This document shows, piece after piece, positions 26,750-35,187 of a stretch of 35,410 bases of DNA; positions within the stretch are counted from its first letter, which is position 1; each line of letters opens with the position of its first letter. Source of the DNA: Pseudomonadota bacterium (lineage in GTDB: Bacteria > Pseudomonadota > Gammaproteobacteria > QQUJ01); NCBI GenBank assembly GCA_008501635.1, contig QQUJ01000014.1, positions 1-35,410 of the forward strand, read 5' to 3'. Both the position numbers and the translations under genes were made by a program. The notes under the pieces were generated by a model, which worked only from the letters and a program-made list of their open reading frames with translations, made no database searches and had not been told where the DNA came from.

Positions 26750-27006
26750 GGCATGGATCCTTAATATTTGCTACGCCTCTTTGCGGCTGGTCATACACCG
26801 TATCCAAAGATTGCGGCGTACGATTTTCTCTCACATCGCACAGAAAACGTTTTGAATAGTCTTAAAGTCTTTTGAGTCTTCCGGTCACACTCCGGTAGGA
26901 GTTCTCTGACCGACTGCCGGTGCCTACGGTCAACACCGATAGATTGAGACTACCGTCCCCTCTTAACTCCGTGTCTCATAGGTGTGCGTGTTCCTGCACG
27001 CAGGTC

Positions 27007-27714
27007 TCACCTGGATATTTGCATCAATCCGAACAGTCCCGAGCGGGACATCTTGGGCGTCATCAGGAAACTGTCCGAAAGGCGTACCGGGAGTGCCGCA
27101 GTTCCAAATAATCCGAACAGGTCGCGTTGACCAGAAAGAGGCCAAGTTCCGTAACCAGGCGCAAGACGCCGTGTCAGAGTGTAACCCTGAACCCTGATGC
27201 GCTCTCTAATCCAAGTCGTGAAACTTTTAGTCGTCCCCTCTAAACTCATCCAACCGGCAGTTTCAAAAAAGAGCGCCTCAACCATCTCACCGCGCGACCT
27301 CAGCCGGTCGGTCTCTTCGTCGAACTGAGGCCCCATCGTCAAAAGCACTGGCAGCAGCGCGACACTGCTCGACAACACCTTTTCGGCTTCAGCACCCGGC
27401 GAAATGAGGATTTGTTCATCGTTCACTTTACATTCACCAATACGAGGCAGGGGCACCATTCGATACTGAAGAGCAGGGGCAGCCAGCGCGCGTGCTCGCG
27501 CCGCCATTCGCTCTGCTGCCTCGACAACGGCACGGGGTGCACGATTGGGTCCTTTGTATCCCTGAATACGAAGCATCGTAACCGGCTGCGGGTATACTGA
27601 CGCTGCCTCAAAGTCACCACCCCGAAATTCCAGTAGCGGTAACCTAGTCGCTAGATCTGAGTTCACAACTCCTAATCCAACTACCTTCAAGCCCCATTCA
27701 CCGCAAATTGGCAC
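27007..27714 (-). CDS. Free-standing MetH activation-domain-like protein
   Basis: The 235-residue protein ends with TRRLAPGYGTWPLSGQRDLF (PGYGTWPL at 186-193) and LPVRLSDSFLMTPKMSRSGL, matching the AdoMet-binding activation domain of cobalamin-dependent methionine synthase (RxxPGY motif). The middle, VALLPVLLTMGPQFDEETDR and MVEALFFETAGWMSLEG, also fits proteins of that type found with corrinoid methyltransferases. It starts at GTG 27714, with AGGA five bases upstream and 18 bases after the UroD-type stop codon. It may reactivate the corrinoid with AdoMet or help load it. With RACo next door the cluster has two candidate repair systems. Confidence 0.75.
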   Translation of the reverse strand: MPICGEWGLKVVGLGVVNSDLATRLPLLEFRGGDFEAASVYPQPVTMLRIQGYKGPNRAPRAVVEAAERMAARARALAAPALQYRMVPLPRIGECKVNDEQILISPGAEAEKVLSSSVALLPVLLTMGPQFDEETDRLRSRGEMVEALFFETAGWMSLEGTTKSFTTWIRERIRVQGYTLTRRLAPGYGTWPLSGQRDLFGLFGTAALPVRLSDSFLMTPKMSRSGLFGLMQISR

Positions 27715-27732
27715 ATCCTGTTCAGCCCTAAA

Positions 27733-28779
27733 TCACCCCAATTCGGGGTAGATACCCACTTCCTTGATAGTGTCCGTCAAAATACGCACGTGCTGGGGTG
27801 GAGTGTCGCGCGCTACGGCACAATCAGCGCCAAAAATATAGCCCCCGCCCGGAGCCGCATCCCTAATGCACGCTATAGCCTCATTACGAACTTCCTCGGG
27901 GGTGCCTTGATAAAGCGTCGCTACGGCTTTCACATTTCCCTGCGGTACAATTCGGTCACCATACTTTTTCTTAAATTCGCCTATCTCGACACGATCAACA
28001 TGTAGAATATCGGCATTCTCACAGCAGAGATCGAAACGATCATCCCAGCGTCCGCAGGTGTGGAAATTGATCGCTTTGGCACCTGCTTTCTTGATATCTC
28101 CGAAAAAACGTTTGGTGTATGGATGAGCGAATTCCTTAAAATGATCGAGCGAAATGCAATCCATATTCGCCACCGGATTCGACGTGCAGACTATGTCGGC
28201 ACCCGCTTCGACAAGCGCCTTACCATAGGCTGTGCAATTCTCGGTTGTGATCTCGAGTAGATCCTTGACGAAAGACGGATTATCGATCATATCCATGTAG
28301 AGTTCGGTGTTTCCCCGGATCAGACAAGCAGTGCGAAACGGAGGTGATGCCCAAGCGATCACAGGCATATCCGGTCCTACTGCCTTTTTGAGCTTTGCTA
28401 CGACGTCCAACAGGTAAGGCATACGGCCATCCTTCCATGGATCGACTGTTTTGAGCTTGTTGAGATCATCAGGCGACTGAACGCAGGGTTCTTCAATCCA
28501 GGGGGGATCGTCTTCCGGAATCACCATCTTAGCCCCAAGCGCCTCGTCGACAGCGGGAGTGCACCAAATGTCCCAAGCGGCATCGAGCTCGAAGTCCTCT
28601 ATGACCTTCAGCTGAGACTGCACGTAAAGATCCGGATCTCGATAGGCTTCTTCGAATTTGGCGCCATAGTACTTCAATCCGAACTCACGCGATTGGAGTA
28701 CCAACGGTACCCGGTCAGGAAGCTCACGGCGTAATACCGCCATGATGCGTTCCATTGAGGTCATATCATTCTTTCTCAT
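27733..28779 (-). CDS. UroD/MtaA/CmuA-family corrinoid methyltransferase
   Basis: The 348-residue barrel belongs to the uroporphyrinogen-decarboxylase-like methyltransferases. The zinc site is present as H240 and C242 in FHTCGRWDD and C320 in GGGYIFGADCAV, which activates thiol or other methyl acceptors and donors in MtaA- and CmuA-like proteins. ERIMAVLRRELPDRVP at the N-terminus is typical. It lies 46 bases after the corrinoid-protein gene and has GGGAGAAATCCAC before its ATG. It should carry the methyl group from the unknown substrate to the corrinoid protein (MT1 step). It is not heme-pathway HemE, whose conserved N-terminal blocks are missing. Confidence 0.88.
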   Translation of the reverse strand: MRKNDMTSMERIMAVLRRELPDRVPLVLQSREFGLKYYGAKFEEAYRDPDLYVQSQLKVIEDFELDAAWDIWCTPAVDEALGAKMVIPEDDPPWIEEPCVQSPDDLNKLKTVDPWKDGRMPYLLDVVAKLKKAVGPDMPVIAWASPPFRTACLIRGNTELYMDMIDNPSFVKDLLEITTENCTAYGKALVEAGADIVCTSNPVANMDCISLDHFKEFAHPYTKRFFGDIKKAGAKAINFHTCGRWDDRFDLCCENADILHVDRVEIGEFKKKYGDRIVPQGNVKAVATLYQGTPEEVRNEAIACIRDAAPGGGYIFGADCAVARDTPPQHVRILTDTIKEVGIYPELG

Positions 28780-28825
28780 GTGGATTTCTCCCAGATTGCA
28801 AGTGAAGCCGTCAATAGGGCGGCGA

Positions 28826-29605
28826 CTACACAGTTGCCGAATGCGTCGCGGCCTTTGGCTTCAACGTACCACCATGGACAAATTCTCCATCCCAGGAAGG
28901 GCTCAACAGCGTCTTACCAACATCCACCGCGCTCATCGCTTCAGGTGCCCACCCATCGGAACCGATTTCCTGCGCGAACTTTGCGGTTACCGGAGCGCCT
29001 CCACAAATCACTTTGACTTTGTCTCGAAGGCCTGCTTCCCGCAGCGCCTCGATCGTAGTCTTGTGCATCATCATGGTCGTACTGAGCAGCGCGGACATCC
29101 CCACGATATCCGCATTTACAGCCACGACTTTCTCGATGAACATTTCGGGTGTTACGTTAACACCCAAGTCATGTACCTCGAATCCCGCGCCCTCGAACAT
29201 CGTGGCCACTATTCCCTTGCCGATGTCGTGAAGATCGCCCTTCACGGTCCCGAGCACGATAGTGCCTCGCGGCTTTGAGCTGCCTGGTGAAATGAGCGGT
29301 TTCAAAACGGCGAATCCTGCATTCATGGCGCGTGCAGTAACCAAAACTTCGGGGATGAAAGCGGTCCCGCGCTTGAATCGCTCGCCGACCACGGCAAGTC
29401 CCGCCTGAAGGCCATTCACTAGAATCGCAAGTGGCTCTAAGCCTGAATCAAGGGCCCGCTGCGTAGCATCTGGGACGTTATTGACATCACCGTGTTCGAC
29501 CAGATCGGAAAGTGCTTTCAGGGCCTCGATTTGTTCACTCGTTCCCGAAACCTCCACGCGGTCGCCTGTGACCGGATCGATAATTTGCATCGTGCGTTCT
29601 GTCAT
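28826..29605 (-). CDS. Corrinoid (B12-binding) methyl-carrier protein
   Basis: The 259-residue protein has the helical cap (LVNGLQAGLAVVGERFKRG, FIPEVLVTARAMNAG) and the Rossmann B12 domain with the base-off/His-on signature D124-L-H126-D-I-G129, then MSALLSTTM and ICGGAPV. H126 should be the lower cobalt ligand. It shuttles methyl groups between the UroD-type methyltransferase and MeTr. Its N-terminus and C-terminal tail (after residue 235) are longer than in MtaC/MtvC-like carriers of about 210 residues. GAGGAGG at good spacing before the ATG predicts strong translation, and the gene comes first in the methyl-transfer set. Confidence 0.95.
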   Translation of the reverse strand: MTERTMQIIDPVTGDRVEVSGTSEQIEALKALSDLVEHGDVNNVPDATQRALDSGLEPLAILVNGLQAGLAVVGERFKRGTAFIPEVLVTARAMNAGFAVLKPLISPGSSKPRGTIVLGTVKGDLHDIGKGIVATMFEGAGFEVHDLGVNVTPEMFIEKVVAVNADIVGMSALLSTTMMMHKTTIEALREAGLRDKVKVICGGAPVTAKFAQEIGSDGWAPEAMSAVDVGKTLLSPSWDGEFVHGGTLKPKAATHSATV

Positions 29606-29662
29606 CGGAAATCCTCCTCACCCTACATGTTGTCTCGTATATACAGAGAGTCTACTTTGGTG

Positions 29663-29678
29663 TAGCGCATCAGCGCTA
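29663..29678. promoter_or_regulatory. Palindrome upstream of the corrinoid-protein gene
   Basis: TAGCGC-ATCA-GCGCTA is a perfect 6-bp inverted repeat around a 4-base centre, about 58 bases before the corrinoid start in a 220-base gap. It could be an operator or an RNA hairpin. No T-run follows, so it is not a typical terminator. Confidence 0.4.
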
Positions 29679-29825
29679 ATGATACTAATTGAACCTGTAA
29701 CATCGAATATATTGATATCCGCATTCACTTTTGAGGTTGGTCACACCCACCACCCTTCCTGCGGGTACAGAGCAAACCTCGCGTAAAATCCCTACAAAAA
29801 GCATGCAGAGACCGGTGATGATCGT

Positions 29826-31022
29826 TTACGGTATCGACCCACTGACAGGTCGATCTATCGAGTCGCCGACCCATTCCTGCCACACCTCTTCCGTGTGTGC
29901 GCCAAGCTCCGGTGGAGGCAAAAAGATCTTAAATTTGTAGTCGGAAAGAGTAATTGGATAGGCAGTCGTACGGGTTTGAACACCATTGGGAAGGGTCAAC
30001 GGTAGTACTAAACCCAACGCTTGTACCTGAGGGTCGTCGACAACCTCTGGATAGCTGTTAATTGGCGCGCAAGGGATCCCTCGGCCGTCCATTTCCTCCA
30101 ACCATTCCGCTGCCGTCCGCACAACAAACAGAGGTTGTAGAATTTCCAGCAGCGCTGTCTGGTTATGGGCACGAAGCTGTTGTGTGAGAAAACGAGGATC
30201 TTCCGCAAGATCCGGTCTTGCGACCGCCTCGCAAACCGAGCGCCAAAGTTTGTCGTTGCCTGCCGCAATAACGAAATAGTCATCGCTGGCCTTGTATGCC
30301 TGGTAAGGAGCATTGCGCGGATGCGCAGAACCAAGTCTGCGTGGAGCATTTCCGGTTCCGAAATACTCGCTTGTCTGCAACGTCGAAACGCCAATAAGGC
30401 TGGCCATGAGTGAGCAGTCAATATACCCACCTTTACCCGTTTCCCGACGCCGCGTAAGGGCAGCCATGATCGTATACGCCGAATAGAGTCCGGCACAATA
30501 GTCACCGACTGGCACTCCACATTTTACCGGTGCCCCTCCTTCTTCACCGGTCACGCTCATGAGACCACTAATGGCTTGAATAGTGACGTCGAACGCGCCC
30601 TTCGAAGCATATGGCCCCGTCTGTCCGTACCCTGAAATGGAACAGTAGACAAGTCCCGGATTCTCTTTGCTTAATTCTTCATAGCCCAGCCCTAGCCGGG
30701 TAAGCACTCCTGCGCGGAAGTTTTCGATCAGCACATCAGCGTGAGAACACAGGCGGCGTAGGCGGGCTATATCGTCTGAATCCTTGAGATCAGCGGTAAT
30801 GCTGCGCTTATTCCGGTTTAATGAGGCAAAATTTTCGCTGAACACTTGTTTGCCTTTGCCGGTCAGGGGCGGCCAGTTACGCATGCCATCGCCACCGTCT
30901 GGCCGTTCTACCTTCACAACGTCTGCACCTAAATCAGCAAGTAGAGATCCGGTAAACGGACCAGCGGCGATCTGCCCCAATTCAAGTACCTTCAAACCTT
31001 CTAGTGGTGAACGATCCGACAT
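29826..31022 (-). CDS. CaiB/BaiF (class III) CoA-transferase, second copy type
   Basis: The 398 residues are full length, beginning LEGLKVLELGQIAAGPFTGS with DLGADVVKVERPDGGD and ENFRAGVLTRLGLGYEEL. D174 in GVPVGDYCAGLY is the expected catalytic aspartate. It differs clearly from the protein at 13867-15066, so the two probably serve different acids. GAGGG lies nine bases before the ATG. The gene sits between the Rieske oxygenase and the corrinoid genes on the same strand, which suggests that the methylated substrate or its product is handled as a CoA thioester. That link is inferred. Confidence 0.93.
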   Translation of the reverse strand: MSDRSPLEGLKVLELGQIAAGPFTGSLLADLGADVVKVERPDGGDGMRNWPPLTGKGKQVFSENFASLNRNKRSITADLKDSDDIARLRRLCSHADVLIENFRAGVLTRLGLGYEELSKENPGLVYCSISGYGQTGPYASKGAFDVTIQAISGLMSVTGEEGGAPVKCGVPVGDYCAGLYSAYTIMAALTRRRETGKGGYIDCSLMASLIGVSTLQTSEYFGTGNAPRRLGSAHPRNAPYQAYKASDDYFVIAAGNDKLWRSVCEAVARPDLAEDPRFLTQQLRAHNQTALLEILQPLFVVRTAAEWLEEMDGRGIPCAPINSYPEVVDDPQVQALGLVLPLTLPNGVQTRTTAYPITLSDYKFKIFLPPPELGAHTEEVWQEWVGDSIDRPVSGSIP

Positions 31023-31129
31023 GTTGTGTAGCCCTCACTGCTGTCTGTTGGTCAATTGCCAATCCATAAACTACAACGCCACGAGTTCATCAATAGTTTA
31101 GGCTGAGTCCTAATACGGATTTTGCCATC

Positions 31130-32230
31130 TCAGCTTGCCTCCTGAGCGGCGCCTTCTCTCTGTTTCGCGGCGTACTGAATCTCCTCACGTCGCATTTGGC
31201 CGATTACTTGGCGCGCACGTTGAACAGCCTTGTCCGATTGCAAAAACAACTCAGAATAACCATCATCTGGATATTCGAGCATCTTCTGTTGCCGCTCTAG
31301 AGCCCAGCGGTCTTGATTTACGACATCAGGAAACATTTCAGCAATGCGATCGACCGTCGACTTGTCCGGATCTCCTAGCGACATGTGCTCCGCTGGGGAG
31401 CTAACGCACCAGCGCCACACATTGCGATTATCATCGATCGGGGTGTGACTGTGGTACAGCACATAGCCTCGATCAATGCCGGTATCGAGTTTACCCGTCG
31501 GAGCCACACGAAGCTCTACTCGCGTCAAGCCGGGACTCAGCATGCAATGCGTATGTTCGCGATCAACCACGTCGTAATGGAACCAGTCAACGAAGTAAGG
31601 TGGTTGTTGGTAGTGTGTCGCCCGACGGAGCGTCTTAACATAGCGATACCCCTCAATTTCTCCCTCCTCCAGCTCAATAGGTAGAAGACTGTTTGCATAG
31701 TCGCCAATATTGCCGTCATGAAGCGGATAGAAATGAGTAATATCCAGTAGATTCTCAATTACCAAAAGGTAGTTTGCCGGAATGTGCATTGGTCCAGAAT
31801 CCACCGAACTCCACGCAGGATCGCTGATTTCTGGTGTTCGGGGTGGCCGGAAACTGGAAGACCTTGCGGGGTTGCCTGTCCAAATCCAAACCAACCCATC
31901 CTGCTCTATAGCAGGAATTGGTTTGAGCCGAGCTTGCTCAGGAATTTTGCTATCTGGTTGGGCGGGAATTTTCACACACCGACCTTCGTCGTTATAACAT
32001 AAACCGTGGTACGCGCACTCCAGCAAACCGTTGTCAAGAAGCTTGCTCTCCGACAGTGGAAATCTCTTGTGGCAGCAGCGGTCATCGAAAGCAACAACTT
32101 CACCCTTTGTGGTGCGCCAGATTACTATCGGCCTTCCGGCTACCTGCTGGCCGACAAGTGCACCGGTTTGGAATTCACGGGAAAGTCCGGCGACATACCA
32201 ACAGTCCTTAAGGTAGTTGTAAGATTGCAT
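31130..32230 (-). CDS. Rieske non-heme iron oxygenase, VanA-like (O-demethylase type)
   Basis: The 366-residue protein begins YNYLKDCWYVAGLSREF, like the WYVA starts of vanillate demethylase oxygenases. The Rieske cluster ligands are C52-x-H54 and C72-x2-H75 (CAYHGLCY). The iron site is D163-x2-H166-x4-H171 in NLLDITHFYPLH. Such enzymes oxidatively remove methyl groups or hydroxylate aromatic and other compounds, with formaldehyde as the C1 product in demethylation. I chose ATG 32230 because AAAGGAG precedes it and the family start follows; the frame extends to 32278. Its reductase partner lies just upstream. The substrate is not established. Confidence 0.92.
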   Translation of the reverse strand: MQSYNYLKDCWYVAGLSREFQTGALVGQQVAGRPIVIWRTTKGEVVAFDDRCCHKRFPLSESKLLDNGLLECAYHGLCYNDEGRCVKIPAQPDSKIPEQARLKPIPAIEQDGLVWIWTGNPARSSSFRPPRTPEISDPAWSSVDSGPMHIPANYLLVIENLLDITHFYPLHDGNIGDYANSLLPIELEEGEIEGYRYVKTLRRATHYQQPPYFVDWFHYDVVDREHTHCMLSPGLTRVELRVAPTGKLDTGIDRGYVLYHSHTPIDDNRNVWRWCVSSPAEHMSLGDPDKSTVDRIAEMFPDVVNQDRWALERQQKMLEYPDDGYSELFLQSDKAVQRARQVIGQMRREEIQYAAKQREGAAQEAS

Positions 32231-32314
32231 AGGTCGATCTCCTTTCAATCGGGATCTTTTGTTTCCCTCATACCCCATAAATCACGGCTAAATTTTTCTT
32301 GACGCAGAATCGAG

Positions 32315-33298
32315 CTAAAGATCTAGCACCAATTCAAGGCTTTTCGATCGGGCGCAACAAACGAGGACAAAATCTTTTCGATCATCCTCACTCAATACCG
32401 AATCACGATGTTCGGGTTGCCCCTCTACGTAACGGGTGAGACAGGTTCCGCAATAACCTTGCTCACACGATGTCTCTATAAAGACATCGTGCTCGCGCAG
32501 CACTTCGACTATAGACTTGTTTGGTGGAATCTCGAGCTCAAGCTTGCTGCGAACGAGTCGGACCTTGAACGCGCGGTTACCCTTCGCATCGGTCGAAACA
32601 GGCGCAGAAAAGTGCTCGAAGTGAACCGTTCCTTTAGGCCAGTGTGCTGCTGCGGCGGCGGCGGCCTCCATAAATCCTGGCGGACCACAATAGTACAAGT
32701 GAGTGTCGGCTTTCGTATCCTTCAGAGTCGCAGCCAAGTCCAGCCCCCGAAGCGGATTACCACTGTCGTAATGCAGTTTTGCCTTGCCGGCACGCACCAA
32801 AGGCGCCAGTCGATCCAGAAAAGGCGTTCTGCTACTGCTTCGCGTGCAAAAGTGCAGTAGAAACTCTTCACCACGGTCTTCTAGCTCCTCAACCATCGCC
32901 ATCATGGGAGTAATGCCGATGCCGCCTGCGATCAGAAGGTGTCGACGGGCCGCAGAAGCGAGGGGGAAGAAGTTACGCGGCGTGCTGACACGAATGAGAT
33001 CACCCACCCGGAGGTTATCGTGCATTGCGCGAGACCCGCCATGGCCTGTCGCTTCCCGCTGAACGGCGATAACATAGCGATGGCGTTCGTTGGGATTGTT
33101 GCAGAGAGAATACTGCCGCACCAAACCTGCATCTACGTGCACATCTATGTGGGCACCAGCAGTGAATCTGGGAAGCTCTTCATTGCCTGGGTGCCTGAAT
33201 TCAAAGCTGGCAATACCCTCCGCTTCCAGCACGATAGCATTAAGCTGTAGCTGTAAAGTATCGGATAATGATTCATTCGGGAGCACTTCTTGACTCAA
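32315..33298 (-). CDS. VanB-like oxygenase reductase (FMN, NAD, 2Fe-2S)
   Basis: This protein of about 327 residues has the phthalate-dioxygenase-reductase order: FMN-binding barrel (RQYSLCNNPNERHRYVIAVQ, with the RQYSL motif), NAD domain (LLIAGGIGITPMMAM, YYCGPPGFM) and a C-terminal plant-type 2Fe-2S domain (SCEQGYCGTCLTRYVEG, then C in VLVCCAR). It passes electrons from NADH to the Rieske oxygenase encoded 84 bases downstream. The best start is TTG 33298, with AGGAG nine bases upstream; the frame extends to another TTG at 33316. It is the first gene of the long minus-strand run. Confidence 0.92.
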   Translation of the reverse strand: MSQEVLPNESLSDTLQLQLNAIVLEAEGIASFEFRHPGNEELPRFTAGAHIDVHVDAGLVRQYSLCNNPNERHRYVIAVQREATGHGGSRAMHDNLRVGDLIRVSTPRNFFPLASAARRHLLIAGGIGITPMMAMVEELEDRGEEFLLHFCTRSSSRTPFLDRLAPLVRAGKAKLHYDSGNPLRGLDLAATLKDTKADTHLYYCGPPGFMEAAAAAAAHWPKGTVHFEHFSAPVSTDAKGNRAFKVRLVRSKLELEIPPNKSIVEVLREHDVFIETSCEQGYCGTCLTRYVEGQPEHRDSVLSEDDRKDFVLVCCARSKSLELVLDL

Positions 33299-34285
33299 TG
33301 ACCCTGCTCCTAACAATTACGTTTACACTCTAGCCCCACTCCCTCTCACCGCGTTTAGCTGCGCTTAGTTCTTGTAGAATCAATTAATTGGGGCTCAGAT
33401 CGGCGTTCTCCGCCTTGTGTTTAAGGTGAGTGTAGTATCGTGTTCCCGTCACCTGTTGCTAGCACTATAGGGCTACAGCTATATTTAGAAAAACGATATT
33501 TATTGATCCTCTAGAATTCGAAAACTTGATTCTTAGATGGGCATCGTTTAAAACCTGTGCTCAATCTGTAACTGTCGTAACTACCTCATTGGCGATAGGT
33601 TAGGAGCGTTCATGCGACGAATCTGCGGACGATTTCCGGTGTGCGCACTTGGGAGGATAATTTTCCGCAACCGTCGCGTCTTCTCCCCAGCAGTGACGCT
33701 ATTTTGCCACTCGTTGTATCTCGCACTACATCCTTGGGCGAGTTCTACTCGCGAAATCTCTCATGTTATTTCAGCGGATACCCTTGCCAGTAATTTCGCT
33801 AGTCGAGCCATCAAACAGCCATGAGAATCGATGACAAGGAAGTTTGGAATTGGCGCTGATACTGAGTGACCAGAAGAACCTATGGAGATCACGCTATAGA
33901 ATTTCATCTACAACAACTTCGATCAGCTGACGCCAATTCCTCAGTTTACTGAAATGAGGCATGGTCCTACTGAGTTGGCCGGCAAATAGTGCGTAATTTT
34001 TCAGGCAGCATAACGAACATGTTTTTCGGGAAACAGGTTTTGGATTATGTGTGGTTGCTTCAATCTGCGGTGCAGATGGTTACGCACTGCCGAAATCATT
34101 TCGGCCTTGTCACGCGTACGGCGCTTGGTACTCGTACCAAGCCATTATGCAGGACACGCTATTAAAAGCAGTGATAAGCAATGCAGCGGTACCGTTCCGC
34201 GAACCTCTCGCTCGCACCGCGGTGACAGATTTGGTCAAGCGGCAATGTGGTACCGAATTCCGTCGGCCAATTGAGGCTTAAATAT
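33299..34285. other. Gap of about 1 kb between the divergent reductase and LysR genes
   Basis: No intact gene is recognised. A frame at 33612-33824 (+) starts with basic residues and a hydrophobic stretch and could be the signal-peptide end of a lost outer-membrane or secreted protein. Frames at 34047-34281 (+) are open but match nothing I know. The region must hold the promoters of both flanking genes, but I see no convincing pair of hexamers. It is likely worn-down coding sequence. Confidence 0.4.
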
Positions 34286-35173
34286 ATGAACATTAAGCAG
34301 CTTGAAACGTTTTACTGGATCGAACGACTTGGGAGTTTCAGTGCAGCGGCCGAGAGGGTTTTCACAACTCAGTCCACGGTTTCAATGCGCATACAGGAGC
34401 TAGAGCAATCTCTAGGAGCGAAACTATTCGATCGATCAGGACGAACAGTGCGCCTGACACCGAAGGGAAAAGAGATTGTGCCTTATGTCCAGCAGCTTAT
34501 CGAGCTGGTCGCTGAGATGCAGCAACGATTTACCTCATCGGACGCATTGAGCGGATTCATACGGTTGGGTGTTGTGGAGGCCGTAGCGACAACATGGTTG
34601 CCCCGTTTCATCCGTATGCTCCAGGAGCGCTACCCGCGCGTAACGCTGGAACTTGAGGTGGCCCTCTCACTAGAGCTGACCGAAAAATTGCACAATGGTA
34701 CGCTCGATGTGATTTTCAGTTTGGGTCAATCCCCCGGACCTAATTATGCTTCAGAATCACTGGGTTCGCTGCAGATCGAATGGATGGCAAGCTCTTCTCT
34801 TGGCATCGCGGAGAACGACGTCGGGCCTGCCCTTTTTGAATATTGGCCCTTCATCACGCTCAATCGCAACTCATACCATAGTGCCAATATCCAGGCTTGG
34901 ATGACAGAGAACAAGGTACGCTGTGGTCGGACCATCGTGTGCAACTCGATGAGCGGCGTCGCTATTCTGGTCAATGCTGGCTTGGGATTCACGCTGCTAC
35001 CCACGTTCTGCTATCGACAGGACATCGATGCGGGCCATCTAAAGGTATTCGGTACTCCAGAGGGAATGCAACCGGTGGAGGTCTTCGCCATTTACCCTAT
35101 GGACGAATACCGGCCTATCGCGCGGCTGATAACCGAGATTGCCGTGGAGGTAAGCGACTTCACCATTCTGTAA
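34286..35173 (+). CDS. LysR-family transcriptional regulator
   Basis: The 295-residue protein has the family N-terminal helix-turn-helix (SFSAAAERVFTTQSTVSMRI, about residues 16-35, then QELEQSLGAKLFDRSGRTVR) and a C-terminal effector domain (GFIRLGVVEAVATTWLPRFI, GVAILVNAGLGFTLLP). The ATG at 34286 has GAGG ten bases before it; the open frame starts upstream at 34247, but the family begins with this methionine. It is divergent from the reductase/Rieske genes, though a 1-kb gap lies between, so it is a candidate regulator of the demethylation cluster. It ends 14 bases before the IS5 end. Confidence 0.92.
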   Translation: MNIKQLETFYWIERLGSFSAAAERVFTTQSTVSMRIQELEQSLGAKLFDRSGRTVRLTPKGKEIVPYVQQLIELVAEMQQRFTSSDALSGFIRLGVVEAVATTWLPRFIRMLQERYPRVTLELEVALSLELTEKLHNGTLDVIFSLGQSPGPNYASESLGSLQIEWMASSSLGIAENDVGPALFEYWPFITLNRNSYHSANIQAWMTENKVRCGRTIVCNSMSGVAILVNAGLGFTLLPTFCYRQDIDAGHLKVFGTPEGMQPVEVFAIYPMDEYRPIARLITEIAVEVSDFTIL

Positions 35174-35187
35174 CTTCCGTGATTTAG

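Noticed and set aside
27733-28779. Heme-pathway uroporphyrinogen decarboxylase
   Set aside because: The zinc ligands of corrinoid methyltransferases are present, the HemE N-terminal blocks are not, and all neighbours are methyl-transfer genes.
28742-29278. 178-residue open frame on the plus strand
   Set aside because: It overlaps the corrinoid carrier and methyltransferase genes in antisense and has no recognisable domain.
29606-29825. Cobalamin riboswitch before the corrinoid gene
   Set aside because: I looked for the B12-box and the usual multi-stem layout and found only a short palindrome.
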